Below, piece by piece: positions 1-15,000 of a stretch of DNA of 64,000 bases; position 1 is the stretch's first letter, and each line of letters begins with the position of its first letter. The position numbers and the translations under genes were made by a program. Location: assembly GCF_032854445.1 (NCBI RefSeq), contig NC_088295.1, positions 28,509,385 to 28,573,384 on the forward strand, given 5' to 3'. Origin of the DNA: Liolophura sinensis. Its lineage: Eukaryota > Mollusca > Polyplacophora > Chitonida > Chitonidae. The notes under the pieces were generated by a model. The model was not told the DNA's origin, searched no databases, and worked only from the letters and a program-made list of their open reading frames with translations.

Positions 1-73
1 AAATTTTCTATTCTGTTTTGAAAAAAACAGACAAATACAAACTTCTGGCTTTATGTATTCAAACGCACCATAC

Positions 74-3000
74 CTCATCATAGACAATTTCAACAGGCTG
101 TATATTTAAACGTAAGGAAAAGTCAGCATCCACAAAGAGGGGGTTCTTCTCAAAGTCCAGTGTGAACACTTGATTGACAGCTGGGGCTGAAATAAACACA
201 GCCTTATCACTCAAGTGTTTTATGTCCTACCTAACAATTTTTCAGTAATCTGATGACAAGGAGTCGTAAGGTGTGTACACATACTGTGGCAAGACCATGT
301 TGCCAAAGTACTGTTGCCACTGCAGTATCAGTACCCAGTCACATCATACTGACACAGTCCTGTTTCCTTGCTCTAACTTCTGCCAAGTGAGGCAGCACAA
401 AGTACCATTTTTGAAGTCTTTGGTATGACGAACTGAATAGATATGTTGAACTCTACATAAACGAAACATGTAATCATATATAACAGATATGGATAAAATG
501 TTAACAACATCTTTCTGTACATTTGTTGAGGAAATTCTTTCATGGCTTAATGCCATGTCGGCAATGTTCTAGCCATATTCTTGTGACACACAGTTACAGG
601 AAAGTGGTAGAGACATTCAATAAAGGTGGGCTATTTTACACTACATTTGGTAAGATCATTGCATATACAATGTTCGGTAGTGATACTTTAATGGTTGCAG
701 CTTTCACAATCACATGGTTTACACTGTCTTACCATAGACTCCCACATCAGATGTGAGTATAGGCACAAGTTCATGCTCTATGGAGGCACCCTCGACTGAA
801 AAACTCTCAGTGTTGGTCGAGATTCTGGGAATAAGAGGAGATATTCTCTTACCTTTCTAAAATTTCACACCCATCAAAACTCTATATCTATATGACACAA
901 TTATTTCATTGAGCTATGTGTTCTTAATACAGCTCTCCAACACATTATGGTTGTCTTTAAAGATAATGAAACCACTCATTTGACTTTAATCAGTTGAATG
1001 TTGTAGGATTTCTGATTCATCATACATGGATTCTTGGCTCAGCTGTTTCAAAGTGTATTCAGATTTAAGTCTGGTATTAAACTGAGGGTAGATCAAAGTT
1101 TTATTTGTTATGTACATATACATGTATAATGAGACTTTACGCACATTTACACACATTTCTAAAAAAAACAGCCAGAAATTAAACAAGAAACAGTCGAAAA
1201 CTGGTAATTTTCATGAGATTCTGTGATGTGGGTTTTGGCTTTACCTGAATCCACTAGCAGCAGGCCTATTTTCTAGTGTGGCCAGCAGATGAGTGACAGA
1301 AAGCTGGAGAATCTTCTTACTGTAGTTAACCAAAGACACACAACAACTGTTCAGGCTGAGCTGTAACTTGTGGGCCACATACTGAAAACAGATAGACACG
1401 TAACTGCTCCTTGATTATTGTTACTTCATTGTTTTAACCTCATACTAAAAAATTTTGCTTCTGCAATGGTGGTCGCCTTTGTGAATGGAGGGAACTTGAG
1501 TGCCCAGGGTACACCAGACCTTTGGTAAGCTACTTACGAAGTCTCCCACATGTGACACATGGTGCTGTCCACTGCTTATTGCTACCAAGGCATATTTTTC
1601 ACATTCTATCTTTCAACATGGGATATCTGTGAGTTATAAGACCAGTTCATGCTGGCTTCCTCTCCAACCACACATGGGAAGGTCTCCAGCAACCTGTGGA
1701 TGGTCGTGGGTTCCCCTCTGGCTTTGCCCGGTTTCTTCCCACCATAATGCTGGTTGTCGTATGAGTGAAATATTCTTGAGTACGGCATAAAACACCAATC
1801 AAGTAAATAAATCAATAAATCAACATGGGCCATTCACTTTAATAACAATGGCTTTTCCAAGGATGTCACAGCAGCTGTGTATTTGCACTTGTTTATATAT
1901 TAAACAGTTGTAGGATTGGTGTCTTACACAAGGCCTGCAGACTACTTCACTTTAATTTCAATTAATTTTAACAAAAGTCAAGTTTAAGGAGTGGATTAAA
2001 CTGGGCAGAGTCTAGGGGAAGGCGTAACACCTGACTTAAAGCCATGACTGAACCAGTGGGAGCGGGATTCAATCAAGCATCTGCACTTTTGGCAAAACTG
2101 CCATGTTCACTGAGTATAAGAATCTTTAACATCAGCTTTCACAATGAAAATCTTCCATGAGTCTAGGACTTCACGTCAAGCTTCGAACCTGATTTGGTCA
2201 CAAGTAATTGTCCTGTTCACTTACCTCTGTGGGCTCTGAGGTCAGATTAATATTGTGGGCATCATAGCCTATCTGTCTGAATAACTTAGTCTTTTCTTCT
2301 TCACTCAACTGGGAAAGGAAACCTACCAAAGAAAATTTTAAGTATAGAAATCATTCTTTGATAGGGAAAAATGGAGAATTTTATGCTATCTGCACATACA
2401 TACATACATACATACACGTACACACCTACATACATGCATTGGATTTTATTTAAATGAAATTTATGCATAAATTGAAAATAAACTTCACAAAAGTCTTGAA
2501 GAACAAATCCTTATTACAATGAGATATAAAACCATATAGCTGGGTTTAAAATAACCATCCGTTTCATTTTTTCCCTTGATTACCTTCATCATCAGAGGGC
2601 AACTTGACCTCCACTTCCTCGTCGTCCTTAGACCCAAAAATCCAATTGAACCAACCTCCTGACTTCTCTTTGACTCTAGCTACATCTGGCATACTGCTGG
2701 CGTACTGCAACAGCAACACAGCATTTTTGTCTTGGACACTACAACAACACACTTTAGCTGACATATTATTACCATTCTTTTACTACATGAGTATTCAATC
2801 AGTACCAACACCACAAAATTTAATGTTTTATACAATAATATGTGAGAGTTATCATGAAAAAAAATACTCCAGTTTCAACCAAAAACCAAAATAAATTTTA
2901 GTATAGCATTTAACACTAATCCAGTAAATAAAATTATGAAGTTCTACCTCCACTTTGGCATGTTCCCTGGCCAGTAGAATGTTGGTGACATCTAATTCTT

Positions 3001-6000
3001 CCTCCAATTTCCACAGTTTTGCCTTCAGGCGGTCTTCAGATGAATTTTTCAGCCACTGTTTGTAAGTTTTCTTGTATTCTTTGTACCTTGTTCTAAAATC
3101 AACATTTAGCATTATTTTATTACAGGGTAAACAATAAAAAACACACATAAAACAAAATCACACACCCCACTTCTGCCTCCAGAAATGCTTTACCAAAAAC
3201 AAATGAGCGTTGAACCTTTCCTTGAACATTTATATATGGAATTTTAGATTAGAACTGACTATTAAAGTGATAGGTATTGAACTTACAGTCTCTAATGTAG
3301 CATGCCACCACCTCACCATTAATGCGTTTGCACCAGCCTTATGGAAACCAATACCACTTACCACGTCATTAGCTACATTACTGCTAATATTGCCTATGGA
3401 GATATTCTCTCGGTGTACTCGAAGCATTCCACCGGTAAAAACCAGGCACACAGTGACACCAATTGCAGGCTAGCTAGTGTCTTACGAATTTCTACCCTTA
3501 CTTGGATTCTAACCATACATGTACATAGCTATGACGTAGGTATTTACAGTGCTTCCTCACTAAAATGCTAAAAACCACAGATATGAGGCTCCACCAAGTC
3601 ACATCATATCAATATCAGTACTCCTCTAATGTTGACCATGAACAGACAGTACCAAAGTTACTGATTTCAAAGGCGATGGGGATGACTCCACCCAGGATTG
3701 AAACCAGTATTTACTGCTTATGAAACAAGGTGATCAATGAATACTGAATATCATATAATGGGGCAGTCAGTGTTACTGGAGTAAAGAATGACAAGTGCAA
3801 GCTTACCTATGTTCTTTGATCCTCTGCCAGGAGTACGGTCTGATTGTCTCCTCCACAACTGCCTCGTAGGCATACAGCCACCAGGATTTGGGGCTCACCC
3901 TCAGGGGCACATTAGGGTGGTACTTCCTGTAGCGCTGGTTCACAGACATCATCTGGAATGACTCTTGGAGGCTCAACAAGTTCAAAAACTGAAATCAAAA
4001 GGCAGTGAAAATATCAGAGAGAAAGACTAAATCTACTTTCGACACAAAATTGTTAATATCCCACTTATATAATGAGAAAAAAAACTGATGTGGCTATCAA
4101 ACTCTGAGCGCATCTTTAACTTTAATACACATCTGGTAATTAAGGCAAGCCATCATCTTGTTAAGGGTTAATGAACGATTATCCAATAAAAACAGGGGTC
4201 ACAAGTTGACTATTTAAATCTAGTTAATTCTTTGTTAACAATGAGGCTTGTCAGGTGCCTCATACCTGTTTCCCTGAGCTATGTACAGTTTCCCCCACTA
4301 ATAAACATCAACATTATCAAACATATTTGTAAACGTAAAAAATGAGTATATCAATCAAATCAATAACTTTTCACATCTTAAACTGACCTGCTGTCTGAAG
4401 AGTAAAATTTCCACCTCATGGAGGGTGAAATCAACAAAGAGTTTTGGTAGTGTGTAGTTACTCTCCTTGTTTATAATGAGTTTAGCCTGCGCTTCGACTG
4501 GTTCTATCACTGAAACAGAGTTTTACCAAACCATTATTGGGCCAAAATGCTTTTATTTCAATACTATAAAATAATACCATCATTGTTTTTCAAAGGTTCT
4601 TTACAAAATTAAGGACTGAGGTAAGAGGTCTATGCACTGCACATGTTAACTCATATTTCTCTTTATTATAAGAAGCACAGAAGAAATAAAATTAGTAAGA
4701 GAAATTTCAGGCACAAGGCAAAGCTATCTCAAATTATTCTCAATAGACAAAAGAAAGCCGAATTGTGAACTTAATTACTACCCAATCCCACATCTATTTC
4801 GAAACTATAAAATATAAAGTTATAAAGAGATAACATGATGAAACATGGGCAATTAAAGTTGTCTTTCTTTCTTCTTCTTGTGTTTTATGCCATACTCAAG
4901 AATATTTCACTTATACGACGGTGGCCAACATTATGGTGGGAGGAAACCGGGCAGAGCCCGGGGGAAACCCACAACCATCTGCAGGTTGCTGGCAATTAAA
5001 TTTGTATTAAAGAGTCAATACAAATTTATGCAAAGAGTTTTGTAAGTAAAGGTTAAAACAACTGCAAAAATGGAAACAAAAGGTTGGTTACAAGCTGTAA
5101 TCTAAATGTTAATCCAAAACAATAGCACAAACTCACAGAAGTCAAAATCCTCTTCAAATATACTGTGTGAGGTGATGGAAGTCCTCAATAAGTTCTGAGA
5201 AGAAAGGCGTCATAAAATGAGTGAGTGAGTGAGTGGTTGGGGTATAACGTCGTACTTAACAATTTTTCAGCCATATGATGAAAAAGGAATGCTTAGAGTG
5301 CATATAATGTGCCTCCTTGTTGCAGGGCGGATTTCCATCGCCCTTTTATCTAGTGCTGCCTTACCAAAGGCAAGTAAGCCGCACGGCTGAACACCAAACA
5401 AGGACGTTACAATTACAACTTTTATGGTCTTAGGTGTGACTTGACCCAGGATTGACCCTGGATCTACCGCTCCTGAAGCGGATGTTCTATCAACTGTGCT
5501 ATCGGGGCTGGTCGTCATAAAATGAAATGTATGTGCATGTACATAACATTACAAAAATGCCATGTACCTACATTACATAAACGTTCTCATTTCCTCAGTA
5601 CTCATTTACTTACGTACTCTTAACTCAGGTAAAGTGCATAAATAATAAAATAATAATTATAATAAGTTTCAGTAACTGATAAATGGTTTATCTGTGATAT
5701 ACACGCATACTGTTTGTATTTATTTATTACTCAAGAAGGGTCAAGTCACTAGGTGGAGGAAACCGAAGCACCTATAATATACACCGTCACACCTATAATA
5801 TACACCACCGTCGCACATACTTAACACCCCCCCTCATTTACAGCTGTAACCAAACAAGCAAGATCTGGATTTGAAAGTGTGACCTCAAAGGTCAGGAGCT
5901 TGAAGTGTGCCCTAAGGGCAATACAATGTATATGTGCACAAATAAAAATAATCACCATATTTGGCCTAAAAACTAGCCCCAAAAGGCAATTTCAGTGGCA

Positions 6001-9000
6001 ACAATAGTTCACAGAGTATGACTAATGATGAAGTTTACATTTTCTAGTAGGATATCACTTCCAAACCAGCCTCAAGCCACCTTTCTAACATCAAATGAAA
6101 TCTCAGCATAAACCAAAATGAGTAACAGTTACATGTACAGATGAAATGTTATGTCAAACAGTCAAATAAATAAAAACATAGACGAAACAAACATGTTTTT
6201 TGTGAAGAATCTCGAAGACAATGTAAATTATAATCCCGCTGATCTTATTCTTATCTTTAACATTGTATATGTATTAGCAGAATTATTAAAGTGAATGTGC
6301 TAATGTCAAATGCAGCTAATGTATTTTTGGCTGCAACAAGCAGTTCTGTAAGTCAGTTTTGTCTTTCTGTTGGTTAGTTTAATGTTTTACATCGTAACTT
6401 CTAACTTAGTCCATTCACTTAACGAGGGCTAGAGTGTCAGATGATATCAACTTTTCGCTGGATCCGGCAGCTATTGAGAATTTGCGTGATTTTCTTTTGT
6501 TCTATTTTTAGCACTTAGGAGCGAACGTTCAAGTGTTTGATTAAAATGCTACCTTTCCTAGAAAGACAAGACAAAGTCAATTCTCGGAAGCCATCTCCAA
6601 AAGTCTCTGTGGAATTTGGTGTGTTCCATAATAGTGATCACCAACAAAACTTCTAATCAGCCAAGCGATGCCACTGCAACACTTCAACATGGCCCAAGAG
6701 ACATGTTTGCTTGGCAGTCTTTTGTTGCCGTTTCTCTCAAGAGGAATTCAAAAATCAATTGCTTACAGGAATGTACACTCAACGTTGAGAAAACTGACGA
6801 ATATTCACAGAAGTATTGATAGTATTTTTTCTCCTCTTCCCTATATTGATGTACAGGCCATAGAGGAGCCATATTTGTCTTCACACTTGGACAAGATCAA
6901 CTTGTGTAAACAGTAGAAATCAATCAGACCTGTCATATGATAACACAGATCCCAATGTGCTAATTTCAACCAATGAACCAATGCACAAGAATAAACAAAC
7001 AGGACTTCTTGTGATTCCATAACAGTTCAATTGTTTCATGCTGTTGCGTGCCTATTTAGGTAACGTCTTGATTTACACATAATAAAGAATGTTTAATTAT
7101 GTTCCAAGCATCGTTAATTTCTATGGTGTGATATTTCATCTTTCATTATATATAAAGCAAATGTTCAGATTAACAGACATCATAAAAGATTTAGCCAAAC
7201 AGCCAAAAGATAAGCTTTGCACCTTACTTTTTGACATCATTAAAGCCTAAACCCACATGAGTCTTTTGTCCCCATGGGGTTAAAAAAAAAAAAGAACAAA
7301 CACTTCTAGGCCATTGCACCTTTGCACATCACAAAGTGAACAACATTAGCAACATATACATACGTGTCCTGTCACTTTGCGAAAAAACTACAAAAATACT
7401 ACAAGGCCTTTTTGTGTTGGCAAATGGGATATTGATATAAGTTCAAAAGCTCTCGAGTGTTTTAGGTTATTAACACTAATGCACTGACAGAGGTGCTGGC
7501 TTGGTAAATGTTGGGTTTTAGAACATTTACAAAAGTTACAAAGAACCAGAGGGAAATTAATATACATGTACAAACAGATTTACTAATGACATCTTCCAGT
7601 AAGCTACAAAGCCTAAATCAATCACATCTCACAACAGCTGTTTTATGTGACAGACACACTACATATACAGGGAATTCTGCACAGTCACCATTGGCTTGAA
7701 TATGGTGTTCTGGTGATCCGCCGGTGCATGTTATAGTTTTTGTGACACTTGACAATCCACATGCCCACTGGAGGCCAAAGTGATATTTTCGGCATATTTA
7801 GAGTGCTTAGGGCATTAAAAGTTAATAATGGGTAACTAGAATCTTTGAGAGTATCAATAAAAGGTAAAAATGCTCTAGGTTTTTTTTTTTAATTACTGTA
7901 ATTCTTCAACCTTTTTTCGTGTTTGCAAGGTGATTAGTCAAGCATATTCCGAGAACGTTATTCTGCAGACTGACAATTGGTTATCCCAACCAATGTAATT
8001 TTGTCTTAGAAAGCAAATTAAAAAAATGCAAAAATCTCACTGAAAGTTGCTCTTTCACATGCGAAACGCTTGAGGAATTAGGGTAACCTTCAGAAAGCAT
8101 TTTTTTATTATAAAACCTATTACACTGCAGGCTGGAACAATAGCGTCTTAGCAGGCAAATAGACCTGACTTGTACATACAATCCACATGAAGCTTCTCCA
8201 ATACAAAAATGGCCTCCTAATGTCCCACAAATGTGTTTAGAAACATCTGCTCCAAATGTAAACTGTTGCCAAAGTAGTGCAGTGTGTGCATGTACATGAA
8301 ATGTCCCCTGTAATCCACATATGTCTCCACAGAGCAGTAAACAGTGTATTCTATATCCTTACTCTCCAGCCGTCAGTGTTGAGCCTGGACCGCAGTAAGT
8401 GCTGCTCAGGTATATACGGGTTCCAGTAAACAGACAGGCCATTTAAGTTCACCATCTGTAACAAACATAAAACTACTCTATAGCAACAAAAGCAACACAT
8501 TTTAAAAGAATAATGCAGAAAAGGGGCTTTGTTGCGAGCCAACATAACAGAGCAGGGTATATTCTATCATGTGATCTAGTTTATTTATATAAAATACTAT
8601 ATTCTAAAACTAATGTTCTAAATTTTATATTTTAGAACTAATCCATCTTTTGTTTTGTTCTTCTGGATGGGTACACACTTAAGTTGTATTTAAGATAAAG
8701 GTTGTTTAATTATAAAGGCACACTGCATTGACCATCACAGACAGTTCACCACCAACAGATAGATAGTTTGGCTTCACCTTATACAACACTCCAGCTAACC
8801 TCCAATAGACAATGTTAAATGTAGTATGGTTTCACTTTACGGAACATGCCAGGTGACCTCAAATAGACCATGCTACATGTAGCCTGGCTTCACCTTAAGT
8901 AACAGGCCTGTGGACCTCAAATAGGCCATGCTACATGTAGCCTGGTTTCACCTTACGTAACATGGCAGTGGACCTCAAGTAGGCCATGCTACATGTAGCC

Positions 9001-12000
9001 TGGCTTCACCTTAAGTAAGAAGCCAGTGGGTCTCAAATAGGCCATGCTACATGTAGCCTGGCTTCACCTTAAGTAACATGCCAGTTGACCACCAACAAAC
9101 AATGTTACAAGCAGTTTGGCTTCACCTTATGGAACATGACAGCTGAACTTTCCTCCTTGGCCTCTTCCCAGCTAGAGTTGGTTGTGAATGCAGACACCCT
9201 CTTCAGCATGATGCCACAGGCAAACGGGTGGTCAGCATTCGTCACTGTGTCCTCATATCTGATGTGGATGTTTTCTACAGACACCTGAAAGTCAGAAGTA
9301 GAATCTTAATTCAGGTAGGTGTATGAGGTACATGTAGGAATCAAACAACTCTCTTAAAAGAATTAAATGCCAACCTCGGCGAAACAAAAGGACTTAACCT
9401 TGTAAGGTACATGTAGACAACCAACAGAACCAACACTGACATCCTGACTGACATCTTTCTTCTTTTTCTCACAATACACTAATCTTTTTACTTCAAAATG
9501 GTGAGAAAATGGTGAAACTACAAAACCATGTATTCAAAATCTGGAAAAAACTCTTCTTTTGGGCACATTTTTCTAAATCATCCCTGGTCACAGGTCTGTC
9601 TGCACACACTTTGATACAGTAAGTCTGTTCTCTTGTAGACACCATATTTCACAACCTCTAGCCAAGGTAAACAATACAACCAAGTCTTACTAAGTGCAAG
9701 CTTAATTTTATCCAAATGACTCGACCCCGGAAGCTATAATCTTCAAACAAGCAGCTTTAACAAAGAGCCTTGGAAAGATTGAGCCTATAGCTAAAAGACA
9801 ATAAAATTGAACTTACTCATTATTTTTGCACTGACATGAAACAGAGATCCAAAACCTAGCTTATGTCTGAGATAATCAAAACAAATTCACCACCCACCTG
9901 TAGGTTATTGATAATGCTCGCTGTAAGTTTCTCAACAAAACCCAAGTCTTCTGATTCTGACTTCTCAGCTGTGTTAAAAAAAAATTAAAAGAAAAAAATT
10001 ATTTTTTTTCATTTTCAATTGCAATAATCCACACCTCAGTATTTTATACTTTTTAATTTTTCCATATTTATTCATGAACACGAACATGATACTGACCAAC
10101 ACTGAGGATAGCCGATTGTTCCAGAGCCTCCAGTTTTTGTCGTTTGATGGCATTGTTAAGACGCTCTTCTCTCTCTGGGTCATATGGGTGGTCAGATATG
10201 GGTCCCGCTAACACATATACATCATTCAAGGTCACCAGGATACTTTTTTGGAACAGGCTCAGCCAGGGAATGTCCAGTTTTATGTACCCTGAATGATAAA
10301 ACCACGTACACCTATGTTCATATTCAACATTTTGTACACTGCCAAAACAAGACATGTACTGGATAAGTTTCAAGAAAAGTACTAAAGACAACCATGAAGA
10401 CAGTGGATCTTTATATGCATCATGAAGTGAAAACTTACAAGGAAATCCTGAAAGTATTAAAATCCGTTCTTGGCTGAAAGTGTTTATAAACAGTCATTGC
10501 AAGGATAAGAAAATATACCAAACAATTAATAAAATGTTGAGTACATCTGAGCTCATGAAGCTTTTGAGTTTGACTTCTGCAGCTTCTTAGTCATGTCATA
10601 TAGACTGTATGCATATAATTTGACAGAGAGAGAAATTTGATAGGTGATGAAATACACATATTGTATACATTTTCCCCCCAATGATAAGAAATTAAGTTAA
10701 CAGCACAGATCTAAGGAACCTTCACATCAATATATAACTTTCTTAAGGAAGAACTACAACTAGATCTTAAAGGTTTAACCTGGATTGTCACTATAGCCCA
10801 GAAATCTTCAAAATGACAATTTTGATATTTGGACATGTCTTCACAGCCAAGAAAGTTGCATAGTTAATTAGTGATATAACTTCCATCCTGCTGCTGAAAA
10901 TAACGGCGGACCAATTTAACTACTGAATGGAAAGCTATGTCCCTTATTCTATGCACCTAGAATCCTTGACTATTTTGTACCAGTTAGGATACCATAATGG
11001 CCAGCTAGTAGTACAGCACTGGACTTTATTGCTATATTTCAGGCCATTGCTCCCTCCATGCATGTGCTCACCATTGCTTACACTGAAGTTCAAACACTAA
11101 CATGGCCAGAGATCATTCGTTGTGATCATAGTAGTTAGCTCAAAAGGAATGTGACAGCCACTGGATGAACTTGTTTTCTAAGAACATCTGCCTACATACT
11201 TGCACAGATGGATCATGCACAGATGTGCATTGAACTCTTTTCTTGAAGTTAAACAACTGATACAGGCTCTATCATGAATGCCACAATCTTGTACAGTGAC
11301 TTTCAGAAGAGAGGTGAGAGGTTGTAGACTTTTTTCACTCACCAATGATTCGGCCGGGTGAGCATTGTTGGTAAACATTAATCCATACACAAGCTGTTAG
11401 ATTGAGCTGGGCTAGATTATCACAAATGTCCCGTAGGTAGTTATATGCCTATTGTATTTGATCTGCATTTTGTGAATGATAAAGTCCATATTTATGAGTC
11501 CATGGGTTCTTATCAAAAAATATTTCAAGTTTATTTGGAAGGCAGTTTCAGCACTGAAGTAATATTTGGTGATATTTGCATCTAAAAATGCACTTTCTGG
11601 GATAAATCATTAGTGCAAATACAGTACTAATTAAGCAGCTACCCATACATCATCGGCAAATGCAGATGTTAAAGGCCACCTTGTCATGTTTATCAATTCA
11701 CATCTCCTCCACCAGTTACACCTGAACACATATTACCACCTCACCATACTCAGCCAGGAAACCAGGTGACATTTTTTGTCTCCATGGTACAGCATTTGCT
11801 GATCACAGTCTAGCCAGTTTCCTACTGCTTGAGTGAGGACTTCCCATCGATCAGACATGGTTCAGTCTCCCCACTGATAAATGTCAAATGCCACCATCGT
11901 CCCGGAATAGCCATCAAAATTCTATTGGATCTTCCCTAACTGGGTTCCATGTGGCTGCTTTATGGAAACACATTACCCACAAGTTGGTCAATTTCCGGGT

Positions 12001-15000
12001 TAGTTCATGAAAGGCTATAGGTGCCCATTAAGGTGAGAGCTGCTCCATTCTAAAGACAAAGTTCTCTTCTTGGAAACCAATCTGCCCAGAGAGGCTAGAC
12101 AATGGGCAAATTTGCTATCACTAGATGCACAGAAAAATTGCTTAAGTAGGGGCAACAACACAGAATGACAATCAGGTTTATGTGACAGCATGTAGGCTGA
12201 AAGTAAAATATGCAACAAAAACAAATCCACAAGAAAAGGAAAGTCTGAATAAGATTTTCAAGAAAACATTGCAAATTGTGAGTGAAACTACTGAGGTTCA
12301 TGCATGTAGAATGGAGAAATGACTTCCTAAAAGTGATGGAGACACTTCATCATTGCTAGAAAATACATTCTACACTCACCCACATATCCAGCTTTTACTT
12401 CAATCGGCAAATCCAAAGAGGCCTGTAATACAGATGAAAAATGGATTTGCCAAATGAGAGTTTCAACTAATTCATGTCTCATCTGCCCATTCACAGAGAT
12501 GACGTACATTACCAAATCAATACTTCACAATGACTGCTTCTGGATTGTCTTTCTGACAGTGGAGTGACACAAGGGCCACTTGGCTCCGTCCAGGGGAAAT
12601 TTGAGGAAACCACAGCAGTTTTGTTAACTTCATGGCATGACAAAACTCAATTTTTTTGTTACCTTTATGCTTGTACAAAAAAAAATATTTTTGACAGCTA
12701 TAAAATAATTCAATGGGTAAATGTTTTTCACTTCATCTGGGAAGAAAATGAATATGTAAATGGTGAGCAAAACTTTGACATATATAGAAAATTTACATGA
12801 GAGCACCTCACTCTGAGACAATACTAATTCAGATAAAGAAAAGGATATCTGATAGTGTTTTGCCAAAAACCAGATGCTATCCAAAAGGGGAAGGTACATG
12901 TGATTTTGCTTCTATCAGCCAAGTGACAGTTTTGAAAGGAACTGCAGGGAATACATCAATTTTCATGTAATTAACCACATACATGTAACTAATCCCTAAA
13001 CTTTCTGACAAATTAAAAGACTTGTTTCAGTATCGGAAATTACACTGAAACTAACATATTCCACAAAGCTGACCACAATTCATTCACAAACTCGTAAACT
13101 TGATGGCTTAGAGCAGACTGTTTGAAGATAATGTAAACTACGCTTTTAAAGCTGGGAGTTGAAATGTGTGTGGGAAGCCTTTATAAACATAATACTCACC
13201 AATGCCTCTGGTTTCAACTGAAGGTCCTTCAGCTCAAGGTCACCTGGTCACGAAATGGAACACATGATCAGAATACAAAGGCACCTCTAATCAATACTTG
13301 TGTAAACATATCCTGAAAGACCATTACTCCATTATCCTTGTGTAGGGACTTTTGCTTCATTACACTGACCATAAGACAGAATTTATGTTGTGCATGAAAC
13401 AGCTGTAGACATAATAATTACGGAGCGGACAGGAGGACACAGACAGTGTACACGTATATCATGCTCCTCCACAAATCATGAAGACAGGTAGATGTATAAT
13501 AGATCTGCTACCTGTACTTTGTCTGAGAAGTACTAAACAATGGCCACTGACAAGTCAGCCATGTTTCCCAGTCTAGAAAACGGACAAATGTTACCGGCAC
13601 ACATGGTGCGTGAAAATGGCCCAAAACTGAGTTCATGGCTACATGTAAGTTGCAAATTTGCTTAATTCTGAGAGTGCTATATACTGGTTTTTCCAGGCTC
13701 AACTGCAAAAACCCCTAATTTTCCTGGCTTTTCAAGGTTTTCAAGGCCATGTACTAACATTTGGTTTAATCTATAGGCTACTTAGATTACCTTTAATTAC
13801 CTCAGATAAAAATCTTGTGACTGTTTTAGAGGCTGTCAAATTTTTAATACAGAGATGAGCAATATTGATCATAATATTTTAATTTCTACCACGGTATGCA
13901 TATTAAAGAAAGCCGTCAATCCAACATCTGAAACCTTTGCATTAAAGGAATGCATGTCTGCATGCAATGAGGCATAGCAGATACAGTATATGATTGTAAG
14001 ATACTGCGTACACGTATACTTAAATGTCAGAAATTCTCTCATACAAATCCCTCTTTAATTAAAAAAATGTACATTTACATGCTTAGACATGCTTATGCAG
14101 ACACACATGTAGATTATGTTTGTAATCAATGTAAAAGCACTTCATCCTATAACACAGATTGACATCACTAGCAGAAATGCAACAATTGGGAGGTCATATC
14201 TCATGAGAATTCAGTTGCCAAAAGGATTCTATGCAATGTACATGTTGGTGTCCACCCACACAGTAAAACACTACAAGGCCAGTCTGCTTCAAGGCCTATA
14301 CACTTCAGATATAGCTGTCCAAGCAATTAACTCTATGAGCATTATCCAGAGAACAGCTTACTGGCTCCTGTATGTGAGTATGTGTATACATGTATGTAAA
14401 TCTGCTGACAGCTAGATCAATACAAATGCATGGATAGTGATCTGCATGGAATAGTTCAATAGTTAACGTCAAACATTAAACCAGCAGATCAAGAAAATAA
14501 GCGATTTAGTTACATGTGGTATCGGAGAAAAAAGTTTGCTGCTTGAGCCATGCAAATTCATGACAAAGACAAATAATACCCATGACAGATATCCACGATA
14601 AAAACAAATAATATCCATGACAAAAACAAAATAATATCAATGACAAAAACTAGTAACTCTTCAACCTTTTTGAACGTTTGCAAGGTGTTTATTCAAGCAT
14701 ATTCTGAAGGCATTATTCTGAGGTGACTGATAACATTATACTTTTTGTGAAGCCCTGTAACTTGTCAATCCAACCAATATAGTTTTTGCCTCCAAAAAGT
14801 GTGAACATATTGCACTAAAAGTTGATCTTTCATACGTAAAAAGGTTGAGGAATTAGAGTATCCATGACATAAAGAAATAATATGCCATAAAGGTCCTGAG
14901 CATGTTGCAAATCCGTAGACTTGAGGACTGAAGCCTATATGTGGTACAGATATATCAGTAAATACCATGCACTTGTATATGTAGACAACTACCAGCACAT

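Noticed and set aside
1245-1381. Apparent frame conflict between VPS13 exons at 1245-1381 and 74-186
   Set aside because: Joining them directly gives the wrong phase, which first suggested a broken gene. A 92-nt exon at 733-824 with proper splice sites restores the frame, so the gene is intact here.
5440-5515. Apparent tRNA gene on the minus strand
   Set aside because: It has tRNA-like boxes, but continues into a repeat body shared with other copies and lacks a matched acceptor stem. It is a SINE head.
14116-14415. 99-codon plus-strand open frame inside VPS13 intron 1
   Set aside because: No motif, antisense to the gene, and rich in codons expected from the local AT-rich, ACATGTA-rich sequence. 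It is likely chance.
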